NCBI GenBank assembly: GCA_017513125.1
Contig: JAFWDI010000030.1
Coordinates: 1 to 42,667 of the forward strand
Length of the DNA stretch: 42,667 nucleotides
From: Lachnospiraceae bacterium
GTDB lineage: Bacteria > Bacillota > Clostridia > Lachnospirales > Lachnospiraceae
Direction of reading: 5' to 3'
The translations under genes were made by a program, and so were the position numbers. Under the pieces are notes generated by a model. The model saw nothing but the letters and a program-made list of their open reading frames with translations. It did no database searches and was not told the DNA's origin. The stretch's first letter is position 1. Every line of letters starts with the position of its first letter. Below, one piece after another: positions 7,433 through 15,425 of this stretch.

Positions 7433-8522
7433 CGAACAGAATCGCGACGCTGCCCGGGGCAGGGCGTTTAAGGCTCTCGGCGAGGCGCATGAGGACTGGG
7501 GAAGCGGTCTCGGCGCCCCGGACCGCGACGGCTACCGAAGCACGATCGCCCTGGGCATTGCCGGGGCGCGGAAGATGTCGGGAAGGATGACACGCGGGAG
7601 CGGGACGTTCGCCGAGCGGATCGCCGTTCTGCGGGAACGTCTGGCGGAGGCCGACGCGGTCGTGATCGGTGCGGGCGCAGGCCTCTCGACGTCGGCCGGG
7701 TTTACCTACTCGGGGGAGCGGTTCGAGGCGTACTTCGCGGACTTTTCCCAGGCCTTCGGCTTCCGGGACATGTATTCGGGCGGTTTTTACCCGTTTCCGG
7801 ATGATGAGACCCGCTGGGCGTTCTGGGTCCGGAATATTTACATTAACCGTTACGTCGATCCGCCGGAGCCGGTCTATCGGGAACTGCTCGGGCTCGTGAA
7901 GGACCGGGATCATTTCGTGATCACGACGAACGTCGATCACCAGTTCCGGAGAGCGGGCTTCGCGAAGAGCCGTCTGTTCTACACGCAGGGCGACTACGGT
8001 CTGTTTCAGAGCACGGACCCGTCGATGCGGGAGACCTGGGACAATGAAGCCTGGGTCATGCGCGCCATGGAATCCCAGGGGTTCGTGCGGGACGCCGGCG
8101 GCGTGTTCCGCGCGCCGGCAGGCGGCTTCGGACCGGCGGACGGCAGTCCGGACGGTGCCCCGGCCGTCTCCATGCGGATTCCGGCGGAGCTCATTCCGAC
8201 CGCTCCGGACGGCGGCCCCGTGACCATGAACCTGCGCGCGGACGACACCTTCGTCGAGGATGCCGGCTGGCACAGAGCGTCCGCGGCCTATGCGGATTAC
8301 CTCGCGGCGCATGAGGGAAAGAAAGTCCTTTTACTGGAGCTGGGCGTGGGGGCGAACACCCCTGTGATCATCAAATATCCCTTCTGGGCGATGACCCTAG
8401 AGAATGATAACACCTGTTATGCATGTATAAACCGCGGTCAGGCGTTCTGTCCGGCAGAGATCGCGGACCGGAGCGTCTGTATCGACGGGGATATCGGCGA
8501 GGTGCTGGAGCTGCTGGGGTGA
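7413..8522 (+). CDS. Class M sirtuin (SirTM), predicted protein ADP-ribosyltransferase
   Basis: 369-residue Sir2-fold protein. Visible motifs: Rossmann signature IGAGAGLSTSAGFTYSG (from residue 85), TTNVDH (about 170-175), and TQGDYG (about 191-196) where ordinary sirtuins have the catalytic-His HG motif; the Gln replacing His is the class M hallmark. LELGVGANTPVIIKYPFW near 308-325 closes the NAD site. The start ATG 7413 has AGGAGG at 7403-7408. This gives about 65-70 residues before the usual SirTM start; an internal ATG at 7575 would give a normal-length protein but has no convincing ribosome site. In Gram-positive pathogens SirTM modifies lipoylated GcvH-L; neither GcvH-L nor LplA2 is encoded in this window, so the substrate is unknown. 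Confidence 0.9.
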   Translation: MSGSYPDEQNRDAARGRAFKALGEAHEDWGSGLGAPDRDGYRSTIALGIAGARKMSGRMTRGSGTFAERIAVLRERLAEADAVVIGAGAGLSTSAGFTYSGERFEAYFADFSQAFGFRDMYSGGFYPFPDDETRWAFWVRNIYINRYVDPPEPVYRELLGLVKDRDHFVITTNVDHQFRRAGFAKSRLFYTQGDYGLFQSTDPSMRETWDNEAWVMRAMESQGFVRDAGGVFRAPAGGFGPADGSPDGAPAVSMRIPAELIPTAPDGGPVTMNLRADDTFVEDAGWHRASAAYADYLAAHEGKKVLLLELGVGANTPVIIKYPFWAMTLENDNTCYACINRGQAFCPAEIADRSVCIDGDIGEVLELLG

Positions 8523-8616
8523 GCGGCGGCGATCAGAAGCTTTCATCCGTTCCTGTTCGGCAGCCCCGCAGTGAGATGGGAAAGAACCATCGATCCGCGA
8601 CCATGGGCGGCAGGAG

Positions 8617-8740
8617 TCATAAAGAATAAGACAGCGGGAGGGATCGTGATATCCGCTTCACGATCCCGGCGAGACTGAACAAGGAGACCCATGAGGGTCT
8701 CCCTGCGCATTCGAGCCGTGCCCGCTGTCTTTCTTTATGA
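8617..8740. other. Branched inverted-repeat element (structured RNA candidate or complex bidirectional terminator)
   Basis: A 124-base element between the convergent sirtuin and holA genes. The outer stem pairs 8617-8638 with 8721-8740 (20 bp with only a 2-base bulge, including AGACAGCGGG/CCCGCTGTCT). Inside are two further perfect hairpins: GGGATCGTGA (8640-8649) with TCACGATCCC (8658-8667), and GGAGACCC (8683-8690) with GGGTCTCC (8695-8702) with an ATGA loop. A short GGC (8668-8670)/GCC (8715-8717) pair could close a multi-branch junction. On the plus strand the outer right arm is followed by no long T run beyond the internal TTTCTTT, so it is not a plain terminator. It matches no RNA family I can name. 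Confidence 0.6.
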
Positions 8741-8752
8741 GGACTGTGCCGC

Positions 8753-9766
8753 TCACGCCTCCGCGATCAATGCCTCGCACGCCACCTGATCCTCGATCCG
8801 GCCCGTCACGATATCTTCGATCGACTGGAGCGACAGGTCCACCGCGCGCAGGAACCTCTCGTGTCCGCTGCGCCCCGCCTGCCGCATGAGCCGTCCCGCG
8901 AGCCAGGGCTGCACGTCGAGCTCACCTGCGATCTGGTCCCGGCCCATGCCGGCTTCCATGCACATCGCGGTTTCCGCGAGCCGCGCGAATTGTTTCCCGA
9001 TGACGTTGATGATCCGCTGCGGCGACTCCTTCATGGCCAGCAGATCGAAAAAGATCGCGAAGGCCAGGTCCTTGCGCCCGTCGATCATCGCGTCGGTCAT
9101 ATCAAAAACGTAGGCGGAGATCGTCTTCACGCAGACCGCGTCGACGTCCGCATCCTCCACGACGGTGCGCTTCCCGGTGTAGGCGGCCAGCTTCGCGAGC
9201 TCCTGGCCGAGCCGGTTCATGTCGGTCCCGACGTAGGAGAGGATCTTCTCCGCGGTCGCCTGCCGGATGTTCTTTCCCTCCGCTTTCAGTTTCCGCGCGA
9301 TCCAGGTGATCAGCGTGTCTTCGCCCTGCGCGCCGAGTTCGACCGCGGCGCCCGCCTTTGCGCAGGCTTTGAAGAGGCGGGTCGTCTTATTTACATTTTT
9401 CTCGACGAAGATCAGGCATGCCGTGTCCGGCAGATCTCCGATGAAATCGGCCAATGCACTGTCCGAAGCCCCCGCGAACCATCCCGAATCCTCGACGACG
9501 ATCAAACGCTTATCCGCGAAAAACGGCAGGATCTGTGCGCCTTCGATCACCTGCTCGGGCGTCGCGGTCTCGCCGGAGAGGCGCGTGACGTTCATCTCGT
9601 TTCCGCCGCTGACCGCCTCGATGAGTTTCTTAGTGTAGAGCGACTTTAAGTGATCCTCCTCTCCGTAGAGGAGGTAGACGTCCGCGAATTCGCCCGACTT
9701 CAGCGCCCGGTTCAGGAGCGCGGGGCCGTTCGCGCTGTCATTCTGTTTTTTTCCGCGAGGGGGCAT
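8753..9766 (-). CDS. holA: DNA polymerase III delta subunit
   Basis: 337-residue clamp-loader subunit that opens the beta sliding clamp. The N-terminal region has the family features: VYLLYGEEDHLKSLYTKKLIEAV, then LPFFADKRLIVVEDSGWF, and the helical C-terminal half with RLGQELAKLAAYTGKRTVVEDADVD. The ATPase-like domain lacks a functional Walker motif, as expected for delta. The start ATG (9766-9764) shares its A with the TGA stop of nadE (TGATG), so translation is coupled to nadE. It ends just before the inverted-repeat element at 8617-8740. Confidence 0.93.
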   Translation of the reverse strand: MPPRGKKQNDSANGPALLNRALKSGEFADVYLLYGEEDHLKSLYTKKLIEAVSGGNEMNVTRLSGETATPEQVIEGAQILPFFADKRLIVVEDSGWFAGASDSALADFIGDLPDTACLIFVEKNVNKTTRLFKACAKAGAAVELGAQGEDTLITWIARKLKAEGKNIRQATAEKILSYVGTDMNRLGQELAKLAAYTGKRTVVEDADVDAVCVKTISAYVFDMTDAMIDGRKDLAFAIFFDLLAMKESPQRIINVIGKQFARLAETAMCMEAGMGRDQIAGELDVQPWLAGRLMRQAGRSGHERFLRAVDLSLQSIEDIVTGRIEDQVACEALIAEA

Positions 9767-11700
9767 CAGGAAAGCTCCTCGACTTCACGGAGCCACAGGG
9801 CAGAGGAAGCGTCCGAAGGCATCCGCAGGTCGCCGCGCGGCGACACCGCGACCGAACCGACTTTCGGGCCGTCCGGCAGGCAGGAACGCTTGAACTGCTG
9901 CGTGAAGAAGCGGCGGTAGAAATTCTTCAGCCACTTCAGGATGACCTCGTCTTCGTAGCGGCCCGCGAACGCGATCTTCGCCAGCCGGTAGACCTTCGCG
10001 GGGCGGTAGCCGTAGCGGAGCACCTGGAAGATGAAGAAGTCGTGCAGCTCGTAAGGTCCGACCAGATCTTCGGTCTTCTGCGCGATCTCGCCGTTCTCCT
10101 CCGGAGGCAGCAGCTCGGGGCTTACCGGCGTGTCGAGCACGTCGTAGAGCGCCGCGGCCAGGCTGCGGTTTTCGGTCGTGTCGGCGTAGGTCCGAACCAG
10201 ATGGCGCACCAGCGTCTTTGGCACGGAGCCGTTCACGCCGTACATGGACATGTGGTCGCCGTTATAGGTCGCCCAGCCCAGCGCCAGCTCGGACAGGTCG
10301 CCGGTGCCGATCACGAGGCCGTTCAGGTCATTCGCGACGTCCATCAGGATCTGTGTGCGCTCGCGCGCCTGGGAGTTCTCATACGTCACGTTCCGGTCGG
10401 TCTCGTCATGGCCGATGTCCGCGAAATGCTGGCGCACCGCGGCCTTGATATCGATCTCGCGCAGCGTCGCGCCGGTCTCCTTCGCCATCGTGCAGGCGTT
10501 CGTGTAGGTGCGGTCGGTCGTTCCGAAGCAGGGCATCGTAATGGCAATGATGTCTTTCGGATCCAGTCCCAGCTTTTCGAATGCGCGCACGGTCACCAGC
10601 AGCGCCAGCGTGGAGTCCAGACCGCCCGAAAGGCCCACGACCGCGCAGGTCGAATGAATCTTCTTCATGCGGGTGGCCAGACCCTGCGCCTGGATGGCCA
10701 GGATGTGTTCGCAGCGCTGGAAGCGGGTCGCCTCATCGCGCGGAACGAACGGCGCGGGATCGACGAAGCGGCGCAGCTCCAGCTCGGGCAGATCGCGGAA
10801 GCGGAAGGTGATCTCCGCGTGATCGTCGGTCTGGCCCGACGTGAACGTGTTCATGCGGCGGCGGTCGTTTACCAGCTTCTCCAGGTCGATCTCGGCCGTG
10901 ATGATTCCGTTCGTCATGAGCTCGGACTCCGCCAGCACGCGGCCGTCCTCGCAGATGATGTCGTGGCCCGCGAACACCAGGTCCGTCGTGGATTCGTCCG
11001 GACCCGCGCAGGCATAAAGATAGGCGGCGTTATAGCGGGCGGACTGCATGGAGACCATGTCGCGGCGGAACTCGTCCTTCGCGATCTCGTCCGGGCTCGC
11101 GGAGGCGTTCACGATGATCGTGGCGCCCGCCAGAGCGTGCGCGGCACCGGGGCTCTGCGCGACCCAGAGGTCCTCGCAGATCTCGCCGGCAATGACGCAG
11201 CCCTCGACATTTCCCGCCTCCAGCAGGATGTCGGTGCCCATCAGGATCTCATAGTCCTCGCCGTCCGGGCCGGCGGTCGTGACGAAACGCGGCTCGCGCC
11301 AGCCCGGCGTGAAGTGCCGCATCTCGTAAAATTCGTTATAGCTGGGGATATAGGTCTTCGGTATCAGGCAGAGGATGTCGCCGCCGAAGACTGCCGCCAT
11401 GACATTGTATAAAGTCCCGGTCTGCTGCCAGGGCAGTCCGACGAAGAAGAGCAGATCCAGGTCCGCGGTCGCCGCCGCCAGGCCGAAGAGCTCAGCCTTC
11501 GCGGCTTCGATCAGAGAGCTCTGAAGGAACAGGTCGGCGCAGGTGTAGCCGGTGAGCGCGAGCTCCGGCAGGACCGCGATCTTCACGCCGTCTTCGGCAC
11601 ACGCGCGGAGAGCGGTTTCAATGGCGGCGCGGTTCGCGGCCGGGTCGGCCACGGTGACTTCGGGGGTAATGCAGGCAGTCCGGATAAAATGATCTTTCAT
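9766..11700 (-). CDS. nadE: Glutamine-dependent NAD+ synthetase
   Basis: 644-residue cytoplasmic enzyme making NAD from deamido-NAD, ATP and glutamine. The N-terminal nitrilase-fold glutaminase shows the Glu-Lys-Cys triad contexts: [29 protein letters not shown] and GEICEDLWV. The C-terminal synthetase has the ATP pyrophosphatase P-loop [16 protein letters not shown] and the [21 protein letters not shown] segment. This two-domain architecture is the long, glutamine-using form. Start ATG at 11700 is preceded on the minus strand by AGGAAGAGG. It is transcribed divergently from dgt. With the NiaR-controlled genes at 27507-28651 it forms the window's NAD metabolism set, although no NiaR-like site was seen here. 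Confidence 0.96.
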   Translation of the reverse strand: MKDHFIRTACITPEVTVADPAANRAAIETALRACAEDGVKIAVLPELALTGYTCADLFLQSSLIEAAKAELFGLAAATADLDLLFFVGLPWQQTGTLYNVMAAVFGGDILCLIPKTYIPSYNEFYEMRHFTPGWREPRFVTTAGPDGEDYEILMGTDILLEAGNVEGCVIAGEICEDLWVAQSPGAAHALAGATIIVNASASPDEIAKDEFRRDMVSMQSARYNAAYLYACAGPDESTTDLVFAGHDIICEDGRVLAESELMTNGIITAEIDLEKLVNDRRRMNTFTSGQTDDHAEITFRFRDLPELELRRFVDPAPFVPRDEATRFQRCEHILAIQAQGLATRMKKIHSTCAVVGLSGGLDSTLALLVTVRAFEKLGLDPKDIIAITMPCFGTTDRTYTNACTMAKETGATLREIDIKAAVRQHFADIGHDETDRNVTYENSQARERTQILMDVANDLNGLVIGTGDLSELALGWATYNGDHMSMYGVNGSVPKTLVRHLVRTYADTTENRSLAAALYDVLDTPVSPELLPPEENGEIAQKTEDLVGPYELHDFFIFQVLRYGYRPAKVYRLAKIAFAGRYEDEVILKWLKNFYRRFFTQQFKRSCLPDGPKVGSVAVSPRGDLRMPSDASSALWLREVEELS

Positions 11701-11795
11701 GGATGACCTCTTCCTTTTCGTAAATGCTTTTTCCGCGGGCCGCGGGCCGCGGGCATGCGCCGGCGGCCGTTTCCGCGAAGATCCGATTCATTGCC

Positions 11796-11824
11796 AGTAT
11801 AGCAGTATTTCGGTCCAATGTCGT
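11796..11824 (-). promoter_or_regulatory. Predicted nadE promoter
   Basis: On the minus strand ACGACA (11824-11819) and TATACT (11801-11796) are separated by exactly 17 bases. The -35 abuts, and shares base 11824 with, the -35 of the divergent dgt promoter. Confidence 0.5.
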
Positions 11825-11852
11825 GGAAAAGATGCGCTTTCGGTGGTATGAT
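11824..11852 (+). promoter_or_regulatory. Predicted dgt promoter giving a leaderless or near-leaderless mRNA
   Basis: TGGAAA (11824-11829), 17-base spacer, TATGAT (11847-11852). Only 8 bases separate the -10 from the ATG at 11861, so transcription would begin at or within about two bases of the start codon. No Shine-Dalgarno sequence is present upstream, which agrees. Confidence 0.55.
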
Positions 11853-11860
11853 ATTCGAGT

Positions 11861-12871
11861 ATGAATATCCGTGAAGAGATCGAAAAAAGAGAACACGAGT
11901 ATCTGAGCCCCCGCGCGTGTTTCGCGGACGAGAGCCTCGGCCGCGACCGCCCCGAGGATGAGTGTCCCATGCGCACGGTCTTTCAGCGCGACCGCGACCG
12001 GATCATTCATTCGAAGTCGTTCCGCCGCCTGAAGCATAAGACCCAGGTCTTCCTGGCGCCGGCCGGCGATCACTACCGCACGCGCCTGACGCACACGCTG
12101 GAAGTCGCCCAGATCTCGCGGACGATCGCGCGCGCCCTCCGGCTGAACGAGGACCTCACCGAGGCGATCGCCCTCGGCCACGACCTGGGGCACACGCCGT
12201 TCGGCCATGCCGGAGAGGCGGTCCTGAACGAACTGTGCGCCGATATCGGCGGCTTCCGCCATAACGAGCAGAGCGTCCGCACGGTCGAGGTCATCGAGAA
12301 GGGCGGCGAAGGGCTGAATCTGACGAAGGAAGTCCGCGACGGGATGCTGAACCACCGTTCGTCCTGCATGCCGGCGACGCTCGAGGGGCAGATCGTCCGG
12401 ATCGCGGATAAGATCGCTTATATCAACCACGACATCGACGACGCGATCCGCGCCGGCGTCCTCGCCGAGGAGATGTTCCCTTCGGAGTACACCGACGTGC
12501 TCGGACACTCGGTAAAGATCCGGCTCGACCGCATGATCACCTGCCTGATCGAAGACAGCGCGGACGCGGACGTGATCACGATGCGGCAGGAGATGCTCGA
12601 CGCGATGAAGGGCCTGCGGGCATATCTCTTCCGGCATCTTTACCGCGGGAGCGTGGCGAAGGCCGAGGACGTAAAGGCGCAGGATCTGCTGCGCGCGCTC
12701 TATGCGCATTATCTGGAGCATTTCGAAGAGATCAGCGCGGAGTACCGGCATCTGATCGACCTCGGGGATTCGAAGGAACGCGTGGTGTGCGACTACATTG
12801 CCGGGATGAGCGACTCGTACGCGATCCAGAAGTATCAGGAGATCTTCGTTCCGAAGGGATGGGCGCTGTAA
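11861..12871 (+). CDS. dgt: dGTP triphosphohydrolase-like HD protein
   Basis: 336-residue HD-domain phosphohydrolase of the deoxyguanosinetriphosphate triphosphohydrolase family, which cleaves dNTPs to deoxynucleoside and tripolyphosphate. The metal-binding histidines and aspartates are seen in RLTHTLEVAQISRTIAR and LGHDLGHTPFGHAGE, then GFRHNEQSVR and the IADKIAYINHDIDDA segment. The length fits the short bacterial group 2 proteins usually found upstream of dnaG in Clostridia. The start ATG 11861 has no ribosome site but lies 8 bases after a -10 box. The TAA stop shares a base with the ATG of dnaG (TAATG). Confidence 0.93.
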   Translation: MNIREEIEKREHEYLSPRACFADESLGRDRPEDECPMRTVFQRDRDRIIHSKSFRRLKHKTQVFLAPAGDHYRTRLTHTLEVAQISRTIARALRLNEDLTEAIALGHDLGHTPFGHAGEAVLNELCADIGGFRHNEQSVRTVEVIEKGGEGLNLTKEVRDGMLNHRSSCMPATLEGQIVRIADKIAYINHDIDDAIRAGVLAEEMFPSEYTDVLGHSVKIRLDRMITCLIEDSADADVITMRQEMLDAMKGLRAYLFRHLYRGSVAKAEDVKAQDLLRALYAHYLEHFEEISAEYRHLIDLGDSKERVVCDYIAGMSDSYAIQKYQEIFVPKGWAL

Positions 12872-14637
12872 TGTATTATTCCGATGAGATCATCGAAAAA
12901 GTGCGCGAGAGCAATGACATCCTCGATGTCATCTCTTCGTATGTCACGCTGCAGCGCCGCGGCTCCACCTATTTCGGGCTCTGCCCGTTCCACTCCGAGA
13001 AGACGCCCTCGTTTTCCGTGACTCCCTCGAAACAGATGTATTACTGCTTCGGCTGTCATAAGGGGGGCAATGTCATCTCGTTCCTCATGGACTATGAGAA
13101 CTACACGTTTCAGGAGGCGCTTCAGGCGCTGGCGGCCCGCGCGCGCATCGAACTCCCCGCACAGGAGGAGAGCGGCGAGGCCAGAAAACAGTCCGACCTG
13201 AGAAAGACGATCCTGGAGGTAAATAATAAAGCGGGGAAGTATTTCTACCACCAGCTGAAGACGAAGCGCGGAGAGAACGCGCTCGCGTATCTGCACCGGC
13301 GCGGGCTCGACGACGAGACGATCACGCGCTGGGGGCTCGGCTATTCGAACCCCTACCGCGACGACCTCTACCGGGCCATGAAGAAGGAGGGCTACTCCGA
13401 CGAGGTGCTCGCGCAGACCGGGCTGTTCCACATCGATACCCGCGGGGCCGGCGATAAGTTCTGGAACCGCGTGATGTTCCCGATCTTTGACGCGAACTCG
13501 CGTGTGATCGGCTTCGGCGGCCGCGTCATGGGCGACGGGGAGCCGAAGTATCTGAACTCCCCGGAGACCGTCGTGTTCGATAAGGGCCGGAACCTCTACG
13601 GCCTGAATATTGCCCGGAAGACCCGCAGGGACCATCTGCTTCTCTGCGAGGGCTACATGGACGTGATCAGCCTGCATCGGGCGGGCTTTGACAATGCCGT
13701 CGCGACGCTCGGCACGGCTCTCACCGGAGGGCAGGCGAACCTGCTGAAGCGCTACACGGACCGCGTGGTCCTGACCTACGACTCGGACGCGGCCGGCATC
13801 CGCGCGGCGCAGCGCGCGATCCCGATCCTTCGACAGGCGGGCATCAGCGTGAAGGTGCTGAACATGGATCCCTGGAAGGACCCGGACGAGTTTATCGTCC
13901 ACGAGGGTGCGGACGCCTACGAGGACCGGATCGAGAAGGCGAAGAATTTCTTCTTCTTCGAGATGGACGTGCGCGAGCGGGAGTTCGACATGTCCGACCC
14001 CGAGCAGAAGACCGGCTTCGCGCGGGCGCTCGCGGGCGAGCTCGTGAAGTTCTCCGAGGAGCTCGAGCGGGAGAACTACCTGCAGGCGGCCTGCGCGCGG
14101 TATCACATCTCCGAGGAAGGCCTGAAAAAGATGATGGCCGGGCTCGGACGCGCCTCGAAGATCACGGTCGAAGAGGACCGCGCCGCCCGGGAGGCCGAGC
14201 GGCAGGCGAATGCCCGGAGAAAGGCCGACAGCGGCCTGAAGAAGTCCGAGCGGCTGCTTCTGACGTGGCTTGTGAACGTCCCCTCGCTTTATCAGAAAGT
14301 GAAGGACGTCATCCGCCCGGAAGACTTCACCGACGGCGTGTATGAGGAGTGCGCGAAGGCGCTCTTCGCACAGCTGGAGGCCGGAAAGGTCGAGCCCGCG
14401 GCGATCCTGGACCGCTTTATGGCGGACGAGGACGACCGTCAGACCGCCGCCGAGATCTTCCACACCGACCCCGAAGGAGACATGACCCTTACGGCGCGCT
14501 CGAAGGCATTTACGGACATCGTTAAGAACATCAGGAGAAACGCTCTCGATGAGGCCGCGAGGACCGCTTCCCCGGAGGAGTATCAGAGGATCCTGAAAGA
14601 AAAGAAAGCTCTGGAAAAGCTGGTGATCACGATATGA
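12871..14637 (+). CDS. dnaG: DNA primase
   Basis: 588-residue primase synthesising RNA primers at the replication fork. The CHC2 zinc-binding domain is at the N-terminus (C38, H41, C59, C62, in LCPFHSEKTPSFSV and YYCFGCHKGGN). The TOPRIM core contains EGYMDVISLHRAG (about 260) and YDSDAAGIRAAQ (about 302). The C-terminal region corresponds to the DnaB-binding domain. The start is ATG 12871; the open frame continues upstream into dgt but the protein begins MYYSDEIIEKVRESNDI as in the family. The stop overlaps trmK by 4 bases (ATGA). In most Clostridia rpoD follows dnaG; here it does not. Confidence 0.97.
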   Translation: MYYSDEIIEKVRESNDILDVISSYVTLQRRGSTYFGLCPFHSEKTPSFSVTPSKQMYYCFGCHKGGNVISFLMDYENYTFQEALQALAARARIELPAQEESGEARKQSDLRKTILEVNNKAGKYFYHQLKTKRGENALAYLHRRGLDDETITRWGLGYSNPYRDDLYRAMKKEGYSDEVLAQTGLFHIDTRGAGDKFWNRVMFPIFDANSRVIGFGGRVMGDGEPKYLNSPETVVFDKGRNLYGLNIARKTRRDHLLLCEGYMDVISLHRAGFDNAVATLGTALTGGQANLLKRYTDRVVLTYDSDAAGIRAAQRAIPILRQAGISVKVLNMDPWKDPDEFIVHEGADAYEDRIEKAKNFFFFEMDVREREFDMSDPEQKTGFARALAGELVKFSEELERENYLQAACARYHISEEGLKKMMAGLGRASKITVEEDRAAREAERQANARRKADSGLKKSERLLLTWLVNVPSLYQKVKDVIRPEDFTDGVYEECAKALFAQLEAGKVEPAAILDRFMADEDDRQTAAEIFHTDPEGDMTLTARSKAFTDIVKNIRRNALDEAARTASPEEYQRILKEKKALEKLVITI

Positions 14638-15425
14638 GCCTGTCGAAGCGACTGACCGCTATCTGCCGGATGGTGCCCGCAGGCTGCGTTCCCGCGGACA
14701 TCGGCACGGACCATGCCGCGGTCCCGATCGAGCTTCTGCGGAGCGGGAAATGCACGCGGGCGCTCGCCTGCGACGTCCTCGAAGGTCCGCTCTCCGCGGC
14801 GCGGGAGAATATCGCGCGCGCGGGACTGTCGGACCGGATCGGGGTGTGGCTGAGCGACGGGTTTCAGGCATTGCCCGAAGGAGCTTATGACGCCGCGGTC
14901 ATCTGCGGCATGGGCGGACAGACGATCCGCCGCATCCTCGAGGGCCGCCCGGCGGATCGCCGGCTGCTGAAGGCCCTCGTCCTGTCCCCGCAGTCCGAGC
15001 AGGAAGAACTGCGCGCGTATCTGCGCGCGGAGGGATTCCGGATCGAGGGGGAGGATCTGATTCTCGAAGAAGGAAAGTTTTACCCGGTCATCCGGGCAGT
15101 GCCGGCGGAAGAACCGCCGGGACCGTCCGATGCCGCGCCGGAGACGGATGATGCCGCGGCCGATGCCGCGCCGGACCCGCTGACGCAGCGGGCGCTCGAC
15201 CGCTTCGGCCCCTGCCTGATCCGGGGCGCGCATCCGCTGCTGCCGGAGTATCTGGACCGCAGGGAGCGGGTGTTGAACGGGATCGCAGAGGGTCTGGAGA
15301 AGGCCGCGTCCGGTGAAGGCGCCGGGCCGCGTGCGGCAGCCAGACGCGCGGAGATCGGGGCTGAGCTGGAACTGATCGCGCTCTCGCGGAAGTTATGGAA
15401 GGAACACGAAGCATGGAAAACATGA
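14634..15425 (+). CDS. trmK: tRNA (adenine(22)-N1)-methyltransferase
   Basis: 263-residue class I SAM-dependent methyltransferase that methylates A22 of tRNA. The SAM-binding motif is VPADIGTDHAAVP (about 19-31), and the catalytic-region motif is AAVICGMGGQTI (about 87-98); both are typical of TrmK. The C-terminal coiled helical domain follows. Between the two domains sits an extra Ala/Asp/Pro-rich linker (about residues 157-185, rich in DAAP repeats) that TrmK proteins normally lack. The start overlaps dnaG by 4 bases and the 3' end overlaps nif3 by 13 bases, so the block is translationally coupled. Confidence 0.93.
   Translation: MSLSKRLTAICRMVPAGCVPADIGTDHAAVPIELLRSGKCTRALACDVLEGPLSAARENIARAGLSDRIGVWLSDGFQALPEGAYDAAVICGMGGQTIRRILEGRPADRRLLKALVLSPQSEQEELRAYLRAEGFRIEGEDLILEEGKFYPVIRAVPAEEPPGPSDAAPETDDAAADAAPDPLTQRALDRFGPCLIRGAHPLLPEYLDRRERVLNGIAEGLEKAASGEGAGPRAAARRAEIGAELELIALSRKLWKEHEAWKT

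Noticed and set aside
8423..8629. Short plus-strand open frame overlapping the end of the sirtuin gene
   Set aside because: It has no ribosome site, overlaps a well-supported gene in another frame and runs into the structured element.
8703..8717. tRNA T-loop-like sequence on the minus strand (GGCTCGAATGCG)
   Set aside because: No acceptor, D or anticodon arms can be formed around it. It is part of the inverted-repeat element.
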